64,000 nucleotides of DNA from Curvivirga sp965219885 (GCF_965219885.1 NZ_CBDCOT010000009.1:1116001-1180000), one strand, 5' to 3'; counted from the stretch's first letter, positions 1-9,508 are shown. Notes: generated by a model not told the origin, from the sequence alone. Program-made: numbers and translations.

Positions 1-196
1 TATTCGTATCCCGGGTGAGGAAAACAGTTTGACTGCCGATGAAGCAACTGATTTTGCAAAAGAACAAGGGATCGATTGTCTTGCGAAAGAGACTGTCGAA
101 GCCGCAATTTCAGATTTGCCGAAAGGTAATGAAGCGCGTTTGTTGATTTGCGGATCGCTTTATTTCGCTGGGATTATTCTGGCTGAGAATAACTAA
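1..196 (+). CDS. folC: Folylpolyglutamate synthase / dihydrofolate synthase, C-terminal fragment
   Basis: The window opens inside this gene; reading from base 2 gives 64 residues and a TAA at 194-196. The final part (LLICGSLYFAG followed by a LAEN-type ending) matches the conserved C-terminus of FolC, the cytoplasmic enzyme that joins glutamate to dihydropteroate and folates. The ATP-binding N-terminal part lies outside the window, so the call rests on the tail alone. A strong hairpin follows directly and the next gene faces it. Confidence 0.8.
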   Translation, partial: IRIPGEENSLTADEATDFAKEQGIDCLAKETVEAAISDLPKGNEARLLICGSLYFAGIILAENN

Positions 197-216
197 GGCA
201 TATTAAATTTAAGATA

Positions 217-256
217 TAAAAAACCTCACAAAGATCAGTCTCTGTGAGGTTTTTTG
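217..256. terminator. Bidirectional rho-independent terminator between folC and ppa
   Basis: The inverted repeat CCTCACA/TGTGAGG is flanked by an A-run on the left and a T-run on the right, so it can end transcription in both directions. It lies between the convergent genes folC and ppa. Confidence 0.85.
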
Positions 257-273
257 TGTTAACGCTTTAACGC

Positions 274-798
274 TTATTTTTCAGCGCGATCCACAGCTTC
301 TTGGATCAAACGGTTTGCTTCAGCAGCAGGTGCGAAATCTTTCAATTTCACCCATTTGCCTTTTTCCAAATCTTTGTAATGTTCAAAGAAATGACGCACT
401 TGGTTCAACAGATGCTCTGGCAAATCGTTGATGTCTTTGATGTGGTCATAAAGAGGTGTCATTTTAGAATGTGGCACTGCTAAGATTTTTTCGTCCTGAC
501 CAGCTTCATCTTCCATGATCAACACGCCAACTGGACGTGAGCGGATTACGCAACCCGGTGCCAAAGGATAATCGCCAACAACCAATACGTCTGCTGGATC
601 ACCGTCATCAGACAAAGTACCTGGTACGAAACCATAGTTACATGGGTAATACATAGGTGTTGCGATAAAGCGGTCTACAAATACAGCACCGGAATCTTTG
701 TCCAATTCGTATTTTACTGGCACGCCCATAGGCACTTCGATCACAACATTGATGTCTTCAGGTGGGTTACTACCCGCAGAGATTTTGGAGATATCCAT
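274..798 (-). CDS. ppa: Inorganic pyrophosphatase (family I)
   Basis: Cytoplasmic Mg-dependent enzyme that hydrolyses pyrophosphate to phosphate and so pulls biosynthetic reactions forward. The 174-residue length is typical of the bacterial family I enzyme. The metal-binding signature DDGDPAD places aspartates at residues 65, 67 and 70, the same numbers as in the E. coli enzyme, and YYPCNYGFVPGT precedes it as expected. The ATG has a GAAGAG-like ribosome site about 10 bases upstream. It is a single-gene unit, ending at the terminator shared with folC. Confidence 0.95.
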   Translation of the reverse strand: MDISKISAGSNPPEDINVVIEVPMGVPVKYELDKDSGAVFVDRFIATPMYYPCNYGFVPGTLSDDGDPADVLVVGDYPLAPGCVIRSRPVGVLIMEDEAGQDEKILAVPHSKMTPLYDHIKDINDLPEHLLNQVRHFFEHYKDLEKGKWVKLKDFAPAAEANRLIQEAVDRAEK

Positions 799-978
799 GG
801 AAATACACTCTTCTCAGATTTGAGTTAGACTAAAACGTTAATCAAGCCTGAACCATCATTTTATATCTAAAACGACAATTCAGACTTGTTTAACAAGAAA
901 CTTGGGCAAGTTTATAGCGACAAATGAGCGAAACAACAAGTTTCTATGTTTGCTATAGACTCCGTTGTTTCACTTAGT

Positions 979-3033
979 TTATAGCGCACGTACATCTTGT
1001 AGGAATTGTTGGATTTCCTTGCGCACAGAGCCAACATTTTCAGTGACGACATTGACTGCATCATTAACTGAACCTCCGGCAGTACGCGTTTGATTGGCGC
1101 CATTATTTACCAGTTCAATATTGTCATTCACAGAATTCACACTTTGCGCAGCTTGTGCCACACTTCCTGCGATATCGCGTGTGGCAACTGTTTGTTCTTC
1201 GACACCGGATGCAATACCTGTTGTGCTTTCAGAAATATCATCAATGCGTTTGGAAATTTCCATAATGGAATTCACGGCTTGATCTGTGATTTCCTGCATT
1301 TGCTTGATTTTGGAGCTGATTTCCTCAGTCGCACGACCTGTTTGGTTGGCAAGGTTTTTCACTTCACTTGCCACAACTGCAAAGCCTTTACCTGCATCTC
1401 CTGCACGGGCTGCCTCAATGGTTGCGTTGAGGGCCAGTAAATTGGTTTGTTCCGCAATATCGCTGATCAGGCTCAATACCTCACCAATTTGATTGGCAGC
1501 TGCGGAGAGCTCAGACACAACAGTATTGGTTTCATTTGCCATATCCTGCGCTTGTGCCGCATTTTGGGAGGCATAATTGATTTGGCTGCCGATTTCCTGA
1601 ATGGAGGCGGATAATTGTTCAACAGCTGCAGAAATACTTTGAACGTTGGAGTTCACCTCGCCGCTGGCAGAAGAAGCTGTATTCGCACGTCCACTTGTAT
1701 CATCTGCGATATGGCTCATATCTGTTGCCGCTTGGGAAAGAGACGCATTGGTTTCTTCCAGATTGGTCAACATACTAACAATATGTTTATCAAATTCATG
1801 TGACATATCTTCTAGTTGCTGACCACGTTGCACTTGGCGTTCCTGTTCTTGACGCTGTTTTTCTGCTAGGTCGCGTGCTTCAATCATATGTTCTTGGAAA
1901 ACAAGAACAGCTCTCGCCATAATGCCAACTTCGTCTTGGCGATTTTGACCTGCGACACGTACTTCCAGATTACCAGAAGATAATTCATCCATACTGTGGG
2001 TAAGGCGTCGTGTAGAAGCCGTGATTTCGCGGGAAATTAATGTACCTACGATAATTGCCAGAACAATAGCGATAGCTGCCACAATAAACTCAATAATCAA
2101 TGTGTTTACTGCGTCATCGCGGAATTGGATGGCATGATCCAGAATATCATTGGCAATGATATCTTCGACTTCTTTCAGGCTTTCAATCTTTTCGGTAATC
2201 GTATTGAACCAATAGCTGCCTGTTGTACTGCCAATATCGCCACCATATCCTGCTTTAAGTGCGATTTTGCGCATTCCTTGCACATCTTCGGTTGCAGGAT
2301 TCATAGCCATGATATCGTTATATTCTTCAACGATAGTCTGGGGCGCGTTTTTTGTGAAAATATCAAGATATGCATTTTGTTGAGCAATTAGGGATAAAAA
2401 GCGTTGATGTACAGTCTCATTAAATGCACCTGCACCAAAGCCTGCGCTCCCCATTGCACGTTCAATTCCGGCCCGTTCTTTTGCCTGAAGGAAAGCAATA
2501 TATGCAATAATGCGTGTGTTTACGGAACCAATAGATGAAAGTTCCGGCATTTTCTCAATAAAATTGAGTGTTTTCGCAATCGTGCCAGTATAATATTTCG
2601 CCATTGTCGATACATTCATATTTTGGTTTAGAATGGCGGATCGCGTATTAGAGAGTTTCGTATATTCTTTTTGTGCAGTTTTCAGGCGATTGGTTAAATC
2701 TTTATCGTAACTGTCCAGATCAAAGTGCTTTAAGGCAGCATCAAGTGATGCAAATGCTTTATCAGTCTCTTTATGTTGAGCTGTTAGCATTTGTTTTGAG
2801 CTGCCTTGACCTTTTTGGGAAATATATAAAGCAGAAGAACCACGTTCTTTTTGCATTTCATGTACCAAGCCGCTGAAGCTTGGCGCAATTTCAGCGAGTT
2901 GTTCAACTTTATTGATTTCGGAAACAATAGAGCTTTGAGAGTAGATAGAGATTCCGGCGAAGCCAAATAAGGCAAGCATAGGAAAGGCCAGAACACCGAT
3001 AAGTTTTTGCCAGATCTTTAAATGAGCGAACAT
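979..3033 (-). CDS. Methyl-accepting chemotaxis protein with NIT-type sensor domain
   Basis: Inner-membrane chemoreceptor of 684 residues. TM1 is at about 10-32 and TM2 at about 310-334. The periplasmic part (about 40-285) carries the signature LVHEMQKERG of nitrate- and nitrite-sensing (NIT) domains. A HAMP linker follows (about 331-385), then a cytoplasmic signalling domain (about 410-680) whose hairpin tip EQTNLLALNATIEAARAG binds CheA and CheW. I see no CheR-tethering pentapeptide at the C-terminus. No che gene is nearby, so it is an orphan receptor. Nitrate or nitrite as ligand is inferred from the domain family only; other NIT proteins may bind different ligands. Confidence 0.9.
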   Translation of the reverse strand: MFAHLKIWQKLIGVLAFPMLALFGFAGISIYSQSSIVSEINKVEQLAEIAPSFSGLVHEMQKERGSSALYISQKGQGSSKQMLTAQHKETDKAFASLDAALKHFDLDSYDKDLTNRLKTAQKEYTKLSNTRSAILNQNMNVSTMAKYYTGTIAKTLNFIEKMPELSSIGSVNTRIIAYIAFLQAKERAGIERAMGSAGFGAGAFNETVHQRFLSLIAQQNAYLDIFTKNAPQTIVEEYNDIMAMNPATEDVQGMRKIALKAGYGGDIGSTTGSYWFNTITEKIESLKEVEDIIANDILDHAIQFRDDAVNTLIIEFIVAAIAIVLAIIVGTLISREITASTRRLTHSMDELSSGNLEVRVAGQNRQDEVGIMARAVLVFQEHMIEARDLAEKQRQEQERQVQRGQQLEDMSHEFDKHIVSMLTNLEETNASLSQAATDMSHIADDTSGRANTASSASGEVNSNVQSISAAVEQLSASIQEIGSQINYASQNAAQAQDMANETNTVVSELSAAANQIGEVLSLISDIAEQTNLLALNATIEAARAGDAGKGFAVVASEVKNLANQTGRATEEISSKIKQMQEITDQAVNSIMEISKRIDDISESTTGIASGVEEQTVATRDIAGSVAQAAQSVNSVNDNIELVNNGANQTRTAGGSVNDAVNVVTENVGSVRKEIQQFLQDVRAL

Positions 3034-3114
3034 GAGATCCCCCTTATATATTGCAGCAAAAGGTAGATTGGTAATAATCCCGTTACCTCTATACGATATT
3101 TTTCTATAAGAGAA

Positions 3115-3139
3115 GGAAAAAACACCAATAAATTGGTGT
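3115..3139 (-). terminator. Terminator of the ampG operon
   Basis: On the minus strand ACACCAAT/ATTGGTGT, with a very small loop, is followed by TTTTTTCC. It lies 35 bases beyond the ampG stop and before the chemoreceptor start. Confidence 0.65.
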
Positions 3140-3173
3140 GGATATATTTAATGGCTACTTAACCGAGATTTTC

Positions 3174-4553
3174 TTATCTATTCGTTAGTTTTTCTACGGC
3201 TAATATCAAGAAAATAACGGGAATACCGATTAAGGCAGTCCCAATAAAGAAAACTTCCCAGCTGCTGGCATCAACGACGATACCTGAAAATCCACCCAGG
3301 AATTTGGGTAATATTACCATTATCGACGTGTATAAGGCGTATTGTGATGCCGAGAATTGTTTATTCACCAAACTTGAAAGGTAAGCGATAAATGCTGCCG
3401 AAGCGATACCGGCACTTAAGTTATCTGCTGAAATTACCAGTGCCAATGTGGTAAGATTACTGCTTTGAATATAGGCCATATAGGCAAATAGTAAATTAGA
3501 ACCTGCAGCTAAAACTGCGCCAATCAACAGTATTTTGAGAACTCCATAGCGCCGGATCAATAGACCGCCGAGGAATGTGCCGCCAATCGTCACAATTAAT
3601 CCAAAAACTTTGGAAAAGCGCCCGATTTCTTCTTTGGCAAACCCCAAATCTGTATAGAAAACATTTGCCATAACGCCCATCACGATATCGCTGATACGAT
3701 AGGTGGCGATAAGAGCAAGTATAACAATTGCGATCATTCGATAACGCTGTATGAAATCAACGATAGGCCAGATGAAATGGTGGAAAATCCAAAAAAATGG
3801 TTTCAAAGCTGGATTTTGAGTAGCTTCAACTTTTTGTTCAATTTCTGACAACCATGGATCGGTTTCCTGTTGCTTAGGTTGGTCAGGTTCTTTGATGACT
3901 AGTGTTGCAATGATCCCAATACTCATTGCAAAGGCCATTGATAGATAGGCCCATTTCCATGCATTATAATCATATCCTGCTAGTCCATCCCCTTCTATAG
4001 TGTCTAGTAAACCAGCAATTTCAAGCGCACCAGCACCTGCCAAGATCATCGCAATTCGATATCCTGCTGTATAGGTCGCCGCCATGGCGCCTTGATAGCT
4101 TTCGTCAGCTCTTTCGATGCGATATGCATCAATAACTATATCTTGAGTGGCGCCCGCAAATGCGAGCGCGGCCGCCATCATGGCAGTTGTCGTTGCGTTG
4201 ATGGCTGCATCGTTAAAGGCGATACCGCAAATGGCAAGGATGACTAGGCATTGCGCAAAGAAAAGCCAACCTCTTCTTCGACCTAACAAATTGCATAATA
4301 TCGGTAGTTTTACCGCATCGATTAGGGGCGCCCATACAAATTTGAATCCGTAAGCAAGGGCAATCCAGCTAAAGAAACCGATATCTGCACGACTGATTTC
4401 CACTTCACGTAACCAGATAGATAAGGTGCTGAAGACGAGTAATATGGGAAGGCCACTTGAATATCCCAAGAAAAACATAGTGATAGCCGGGCGTGACAAA
4501 TAAACCTGAAACGCGTCGCGCCAGCTATGTTGCTTTTCGATTGGATGGGACAT
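3174..4553 (-). CDS. ampG: AmpG-family muropeptide MFS permease
   Basis: Inner-membrane permease of 459 residues with about 12 or more hydrophobic segments. The N-terminal pattern (LGYSSGLPILLV, SRADIGFFSWIALAYGFKF, LGRRRGWLFF) is that of AmpG, which imports anhydro-muropeptides for cell-wall recycling and in some bacteria influences beta-lactamase induction. Its ATG overlaps the stop of the upstream DUF2937 gene by one base (TAATG), which indicates translational coupling. No ampR or ampC gene is nearby, so recycling is the likelier role. Confidence 0.85.
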   Translation of the reverse strand: MSHPIEKQHSWRDAFQVYLSRPAITMFFLGYSSGLPILLVFSTLSIWLREVEISRADIGFFSWIALAYGFKFVWAPLIDAVKLPILCNLLGRRRGWLFFAQCLVILAICGIAFNDAAINATTTAMMAAALAFAGATQDIVIDAYRIERADESYQGAMAATYTAGYRIAMILAGAGALEIAGLLDTIEGDGLAGYDYNAWKWAYLSMAFAMSIGIIATLVIKEPDQPKQQETDPWLSEIEQKVEATQNPALKPFFWIFHHFIWPIVDFIQRYRMIAIVILALIATYRISDIVMGVMANVFYTDLGFAKEEIGRFSKVFGLIVTIGGTFLGGLLIRRYGVLKILLIGAVLAAGSNLLFAYMAYIQSSNLTTLALVISADNLSAGIASAAFIAYLSSLVNKQFSASQYALYTSIMVILPKFLGGFSGIVVDASSWEVFFIGTALIGIPVIFLILAVEKLTNR

Positions 4554-5059
4554 TAATCAGGTTCCGATTGTAAGACTCTGCGCGGGAAGAAAATCAATAA
4601 AAAGGCCATTAGGATATATCCAATTACAAAACCGATACCGAAATAAGTAGCGCCCGAAATGGTAAGAGGCACAGCGGGTTTATAAACTTCGGCGGTGGCT
4701 TTGGCCGTATTTACATCTAGATGATAGATTACCAATATTGCCATCATTTGCGGGGAGGCATTCTCCAGACTAGTAATGGCTTGTTGTACATCAAATTGTC
4801 TGCGTAACAGATTCGTTAGATGCTCCCCTTCCATCTGTGCAGCTTTATCCTTACTGTTGATGAGGTGACGGATGTAATTATAACGGGTTAAATCAGTACT
4901 AGCAGCGCGATTATCCAAGGCTTCTACCTGACGATCTAATTCATCTAATGTGCCACCTAGACGTTGAAAATATTGTTGGTGGAACTCGGGAAATTGCGAG
5001 AAAACAGCGCCAACGAAAAGGCCCGTAAGAATATAAAGATATTTGCGCCAGTTACCCAT
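4553..5059 (-). CDS. DUF2937 family membrane protein
   Basis: 168 residues with an N-terminal membrane segment (about 6-24), a soluble middle part and a second membrane segment (about 133-158) ending in a basic FFPRR tail. The segment FPEFHQQYFQRLGGTLDEL matches the N-terminal signature of DUF2937, whose function is not known. It is the first gene of an operon with ampG, so a link to envelope or peptidoglycan metabolism is possible; this is inference from position only. Confidence 0.7.
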   Translation of the reverse strand: MGNWRKYLYILTGLFVGAVFSQFPEFHQQYFQRLGGTLDELDRQVEALDNRAASTDLTRYNYIRHLINSKDKAAQMEGEHLTNLLRRQFDVQQAITSLENASPQMMAILVIYHLDVNTAKATAEVYKPAVPLTISGATYFGIGFVIGYILMAFLLIFFPRRVLQSEPD

Positions 5060-5216
5060 ATTTCACACCCAATCACCAAAAATTTGGAAATCAACTATAC
5101 GACCTGTTCGGCTTTTTCAGCAAGTTAATATCACTTTATGGCGTGAGTGAGGCTTGCTCATTTATTAAGGCTATATTATCCAATCTGTAAGAGATAAAAA
5201 TTGTATCAGAGATCGA

Positions 5217-6380
5217 ATGTTGAATTGGGGGTGCTGGAAGATGGCTTTTCGGCGCATTTTTGGGGGCTTGGGATGGCTGTTTATTGTCGTCGCGATTTTG
5301 AGTTTTTTTTATGAATGGGACACATCACGGATTTATTACAAGAAGTTGCGTGCAAAATCTGCGTATCTTTATGAAGAAATAAACCCTCGATATCTTGAAA
5401 TTGATCCAAGAGATTATTTGCAAGACAAAAATGTAAGTTCGATACGTGCGGCTTTACTTTCCGCTGTGATGGGCGACCGCGATATAGAGAAATTATGGCC
5501 GATAGACGTCCAGAATGTTCCTGATGCATCTGATTTTTTGGAATGTTTACAAGAAAGTAAGTACAGGGCGTCGACACCGTGTCATAAATCTAGATACGAA
5601 AAGTGGGCGAATTTGGGTAAGATTCAAGAGTTGATATTCGAAACGGATTTTGACTTAAGAACAAATGCAATACTCTTCAAACCTGAAAATTTTTCGGGGA
5701 AAATGGTCATTTATCATCATGGATATGCCGGCACGTTTCATGAAACTCATCGCCATTTGGAGAAACTGGTGGCTGCAGGATATTTGGTCCTAGCATTTAA
5801 TACTCCTCTATATGGAGACGTCGTCAGATTGGGTGATAATGCTTTTATTCCGAATATTTATAAAGGCACAGCACCTGATGATATTTCTTACCCCACACGT
5901 TTCTTCTTTGAACCTCTTTTCGCTGGGTTAAATTATGTTTTGTCAAAAGAAGAAATCCAGCAAGTCAATATGATTGGCCTTTCAAATGGGGGATGGGCGA
6001 CGGCAGTTTTCAGCGCGATGGATCCGCGAATAGAAAATTCCTATCCTATTGCAGGCGTCTATCCAGTATATCTGAGACAACTCAAAGAATCTGCGCCCGC
6101 GCAATTGAAAAAGAACATGTTGGAGGCGGCCAGTTATATGGATATGTTTGTATTGGCTGCCGATCGTTCTGATCGTTCACAACTACAGATTTTCAACAAA
6201 TATGATCGATGTTGTTATAATAATACGCGCGGTAAACTTTATGAAGATGCTGTGCAGGAAAAGCTGGGTTTGATTGGTGGAGGTGATTTTCAAGTTTTAA
6301 TCGATACTACGCACCCTCGTCACAAAATATCTCATTGGGCTTTTGATCAGGTGTTTGCGCATATGGAGGCAAGATCATGA
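5217..6380 (+). CDS. Membrane-anchored alpha/beta hydrolase
   Basis: 387 residues with one N-terminal membrane segment (about 10-30) and a large soluble domain, presumably periplasmic. The fold is shown by the oxyanion-type motif YHHGYAG, the nucleophile elbow GLSNGG and a late histidine in TTHPRHKISHW. The substrate is unknown; the sequence resembles the broad dienelactone hydrolase/esterase group and not a named enzyme. Start choice is open: ATG at 5217, or ATG at 5241 (residue 9), which has a purine-rich GGGGG stretch closer upstream. The stop overlaps the next gene (ATGATGA), suggesting the two products act together. Confidence 0.7.
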   Translation: MLNWGCWKMAFRRIFGGLGWLFIVVAILSFFYEWDTSRIYYKKLRAKSAYLYEEINPRYLEIDPRDYLQDKNVSSIRAALLSAVMGDRDIEKLWPIDVQNVPDASDFLECLQESKYRASTPCHKSRYEKWANLGKIQELIFETDFDLRTNAILFKPENFSGKMVIYHHGYAGTFHETHRHLEKLVAAGYLVLAFNTPLYGDVVRLGDNAFIPNIYKGTAPDDISYPTRFFFEPLFAGLNYVLSKEEIQQVNMIGLSNGGWATAVFSAMDPRIENSYPIAGVYPVYLRQLKESAPAQLKKNMLEAASYMDMFVLAADRSDRSQLQIFNKYDRCCYNNTRGKLYEDAVQEKLGLIGGGDFQVLIDTTHPRHKISHWAFDQVFAHMEARS

Positions 6381-6565
6381 TGAAAAAAATTGGGATGTCG
6401 ATTACCTTTTTATTCTCAGCTTTGACGGTTTGGCTATGGTATCAGGATGGGGCTTGGAATTATGGTGAGATCCCAACAAAAGCCGTTTTCAAGGTGGTTG
6501 GATTTACATTTTTAGCCTGCCTTTGTTTTTGGCTGCAATCTAAATTTAGATCAAAGAACAATTAG
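6377..6565 (+). CDS. Small two-TM membrane protein
   Basis: 62 residues that are almost entirely two hydrophobic helices (about 5-22 and 34-52) with a basic C-terminal tail. I do not recognise a family. The ATG overlaps the stop of the hydrolase gene by four bases and has the ribosome site GGAGG about 8 bases upstream, so it is probably translated and coupled to the hydrolase. Confidence 0.6.
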   Translation: MMKKIGMSITFLFSALTVWLWYQDGAWNYGEIPTKAVFKVVGFTFLACLCFWLQSKFRSKNN

Positions 6566-6654
6566 TCAATTTATCGATTAGTAATCTAGTTATTGGATTG
6601 ACATTGAAAGCCGAATTTGGAATTCTGCGCCGCGATCAGGCGGAGAAATTATAA

Positions 6655-7035
6655 ATGTCTAACTATAAAACAACAGGGCGGATATTGCTGCAATGTCTTT
6701 GTAGCCTGTCATTGTTGTTGATGACATTTGCGCATCGTACCAATTCGATCGATCCCGCACGTCTTGCCGAATTGGAACTAGGCCCGCTTCCCGCCGGTTT
6801 TGAATATTATATCTGTGTCACAGGCACAGAGGACAGTTTCCAATTTGAATATGGTAATCATTGTGAAGCTTGCCGTGTTACGACAGCTGTTATTTTACCA
6901 TCTACAAGTGACGATCTTGTTTTAGGTAGTTTGAAAGTCGCAGCTGTTCAACAATTTATAGAACGTGCAATCAGTAAGAAAGTTGATTTCAAGCTTCGTC
7001 GTGTCACGCGCGGTCCACCAACATACCTTTCCTAA
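6655..7035 (+). CDS. Small secreted or anchored Cys/His protein, DUF2946-like
   Basis: 126 residues with a hydrophobic N-terminal segment (about 10-28) that is a signal peptide or anchor. The rest is soluble and contains the motif NHCEACRV, a candidate metal or redox site. The pattern resembles DUF2946 proteins, which often accompany copper- or iron-related membrane genes, but the match is weak. The ribosome site GGAGAA sits 8 bases before the ATG. A PepSY membrane protein with a His-rich loop follows 69 bases downstream on the same strand, supporting a shared metal-related role (inference). Confidence 0.55.
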   Translation: MSNYKTTGRILLQCLCSLSLLLMTFAHRTNSIDPARLAELELGPLPAGFEYYICVTGTEDSFQFEYGNHCEACRVTTAVILPSTSDDLVLGSLKVAAVQQFIERAISKKVDFKLRRVTRGPPTYLS

Positions 7036-7104
7036 TTTATCCAAATTTTATGTAAATTTATGAAGGCAGTTTTTATCTGAAAACTGTCTGGGAAAGGTTA
7101 TGAG

Positions 7105-8553
7105 ATGAATAATCAAACAAATGTTGCATCCTATGAGGATGCGACCAACGACGATCTGTCGACAAAATTTTATCGTGCTGTATGGCGTTGGCATTTTTAT
7201 GCAGGGCTTTATGTCATTCCATTTATGTTGATGTTAGCGATCACCGGTCTTTTGATGATGTATTATAACGTGTTTGAAACACGTTTTGGCGTGAAGCCGA
7301 CCGTTGAAGTATCAGGTGAGATGTTATCTCCAAACAGACATTATGAAGCTGCGCAGGCTGCGTATCCTAATGGTCAAATTACACGCTATATTCCACCTGC
7401 CGATGCGACATCTGCGGCTTATGTTGAAGTGGTAACTGAAAGCCATGGAGAAGATCATGGAGGTCATGGTGGCGCTGGTCATGTATTATCAATTGATCCT
7501 TATACAAACCAAGTCCTTGGGGATGTCGTAAAGGATGATACAATTTACTACTTGGCAAATGATATTCACGGCACCTTATTGATTGGAGATTTAGGAGATC
7601 GTTTGATTGAAGTGGCTGCTAGTTTAGGTATCGTGCTGATTGTTACGGGCTTATATATGTGGTGGCCAAGACAGGGAAGTAATTTCCGTCAGGTATTGTT
7701 GCCGAACCTTTCTGCGAAAGGGCGTGCTTTGTGGAAAGACCTTCATGTAACTTCCGGTTTTTATATCTCTGTCATTTTAATGTTTTTCTTGCTCTCCGGT
7801 CTTGCGTGGGCCGGTGTTTGGGGTGGTAAATTTGTCCAGCCGTGGAGCAGTTTTCCAGCAGAAAAATGGGGCATGGAAGTGCCTTTGTCTGATGACGTAC
7901 ATGCATCTATGAACCATGGCGCACTGGAAGAAGTGCCATGGGGGCTGGAGCAAACAAAAATGCCTCTTTCCGGTTCCGATGCTGGTATTACCGGCGTTGC
8001 AGAAGGATATTCCATCGATCTGTCCAGCATCACTGATCTGGCATATAAAATTGGCTTTGGACCAAAATTCCGTATCAACTTACCAGAAAGCGAAACAGGT
8101 GTTTATACCATTACGGCGGATGCCTGGGATAGTGATACAACTGATCCAACAGCAGATCGTACAGTTCATATTGATCAATATACAGGTAAAATTCTGGGTG
8201 AAGTTGGCTATGCTGATTATTCACTCATGGCTAAAACCATGGCGGTTGGTACAGCTTTACATCAAGGGGATATGGGGCTTTGGAATATTATTTTGAATGT
8301 GGTGTTTTGTCTGACGGTAATTTTCTTATGTGTCAGCGGTATTGTCATGTGGTGGAAACGTCGTCCATCAAAAGCAGGTCGTTTAATGGCACCGCCAATG
8401 CCAAATAATGTGCCTTTATGGAAAGGTGCAGTCGCAGTGACTTTACTGCTTTCAATGGCTTTCCCACTAGTAGGTATTTCTTTGATCATCGTTTTGTTTT
8501 TGGATTTGATTATTTTTCAAAATATCAAACCATTAAAGCGTGTCTTACAATAA
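7105..8553 (+). CDS. PepSY-associated TM protein (possible iron/copper-linked reductase)
   Basis: Inner-membrane protein of 482 residues with the layout of PepSY_TM proteins: a first helix after FYRAVWRWHFYAGLY, a periplasmic PepSY-like domain, helices near 170-190 and 215-235, a second periplasmic PepSY-like part, and C-terminal helices. Conserved histidines lie near helix ends (WRWHFYAG, NDIHGTLL, WKDLHVTSG, TALHQGD), as in family members thought to bind heme and move electrons to the periplasm. A His-rich loop lies at about residues 113-127 (GEDHGGHGGAGH). Relatives are often found beside siderophore or copper uptake genes, but no TonB receptor is present here. Family certain, exact reaction unknown. 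Confidence 0.8.
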   Translation: MNNQTNVASYEDATNDDLSTKFYRAVWRWHFYAGLYVIPFMLMLAITGLLMMYYNVFETRFGVKPTVEVSGEMLSPNRHYEAAQAAYPNGQITRYIPPADATSAAYVEVVTESHGEDHGGHGGAGHVLSIDPYTNQVLGDVVKDDTIYYLANDIHGTLLIGDLGDRLIEVAASLGIVLIVTGLYMWWPRQGSNFRQVLLPNLSAKGRALWKDLHVTSGFYISVILMFFLLSGLAWAGVWGGKFVQPWSSFPAEKWGMEVPLSDDVHASMNHGALEEVPWGLEQTKMPLSGSDAGITGVAEGYSIDLSSITDLAYKIGFGPKFRINLPESETGVYTITADAWDSDTTDPTADRTVHIDQYTGKILGEVGYADYSLMAKTMAVGTALHQGDMGLWNIILNVVFCLTVIFLCVSGIVMWWKRRPSKAGRLMAPPMPNNVPLWKGAVAVTLLLSMAFPLVGISLIIVLFLDLIIFQNIKPLKRVLQ

Positions 8554-8554
8554 C

Positions 8555-8591
8555 AAAAAAGAGCCTCTGGATTTCCAGAGGCTCTTTTCTT
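8555..8591. terminator. Bidirectional terminator between the PepSY gene and upp
   Basis: The stem GAGCCTCTGG/CCAGAGGCTC has an A-run before it and a T-run after it. It lies between two convergent genes and can serve both. Confidence 0.88.
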
Positions 8592-8611
8592 TTAAGCGTT
8601 TGGCTTAATCT

Positions 8612-9262
8612 TTATTTGGTGCCGAATAGACGGTCACCTGCATCACCAAGACCCGGACGAATATAGGCATGGTCATCAAGACCTTCGTCAAGGGACGCAG
8701 TATAGATATGCACATTTGGATATTTTTCCTGGAAGGTACGGATACCTTCAGGGGCTGCAACCAAAGCCATGAAACGGATATTGTGAACTTCAACACCATG
8801 TTTAACCAAAACATCCATGGCATGAACCGCAGAGTTGCCTGTTGCCAACATCGGATCGCATAAGATGAATAAACGTCCACCTGGCTCTGGCAATTTTACA
8901 TAATATTCTTCTGGCATTTTTGTTTCCGGGTCACGGAAAAGACCAACATGACCTTCACGTGCATTTGGCATCAGGCTACGTAGACCTTCAACCATACCAA
9001 GACCAGCACGAAGAATAGAAATAATTGCTGGTTTACGACCTGCCAAAACCGGTGCGTCATATTCTTGCAATGGTGTTTCGATATTCTCGGTTGTCAAAGG
9101 AATATGACGGGAAATTTCATAACCCATCAACATGGAAATTTCTGTCAAAAGCTGACGAAATTGGCCTGTCGGGGTGTTCTTTTTGCGCATGATTGTCAAT
9201 TTATGTTGAACCAACGGATGGTCAACCACATGCAGGTTTTTGAATTCTGGATGGTCGGACAT
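8612..9262 (-). CDS. upp: Uracil phosphoribosyltransferase
   Basis: Cytoplasmic salvage enzyme that makes UMP from uracil and PRPP. The 216-residue length is normal for the family. The PRPP-binding loop CDPMLATGNSA and the upstream RAGLGM segment are both intact, and the C-terminal uracil-binding part (AYIRPGLGDAGDRLFG) is typical. AAAGG lies about 7 bases before the ATG. It is transcribed alone and ends at a terminator shared with the PepSY gene. Confidence 0.96.
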   Translation of the reverse strand: MSDHPEFKNLHVVDHPLVQHKLTIMRKKNTPTGQFRQLLTEISMLMGYEISRHIPLTTENIETPLQEYDAPVLAGRKPAIISILRAGLGMVEGLRSLMPNAREGHVGLFRDPETKMPEEYYVKLPEPGGRLFILCDPMLATGNSAVHAMDVLVKHGVEVHNIRFMALVAAPEGIRTFQEKYPNVHIYTASLDEGLDDHAYIRPGLGDAGDRLFGTK

Positions 9263-9324
9263 AGGGAACCTTTATTTTTTCAATATTCAAATACTTGAAG
9301 ATTAATTTGTATCTGAAAACCTGT

Positions 9325-9330
9325 TATAAT
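9325..9330 (+). promoter_or_regulatory. Possible -10 box for the repeat-protein gene
   Basis: A perfect TATAAT occurs in the 246-base gap between upp and the repeat-protein gene. No convincing -35 box is spaced correctly, and the implied leader would be about 170 bases. I see nothing else in this gap. Confidence 0.3.
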
Positions 9331-9508
9331 GCTAAATGTCTAAAGGAACAATGTTTAAACCTACCTTAGGGGCAAAACAGCTGTTAAGGACTATATGTTG
9401 AGGAAATCCGCGGCTTTGATCAAAATCTGGCCGTTGAAATAATTTACGAATCAAGTCAAAATACTCTTCGCAAACCCTTGAACTTTATTGAAAATCAGGT
9501 TGAAGACC

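Noticed and set aside
909..987. Direct repeat TTTATAGCG and inverted GAAACAAC/GTTGTTTC after the chemoreceptor
   Set aside because: No T-run follows the inverted repeat and the repeats are short; not convincing as a terminator or element.
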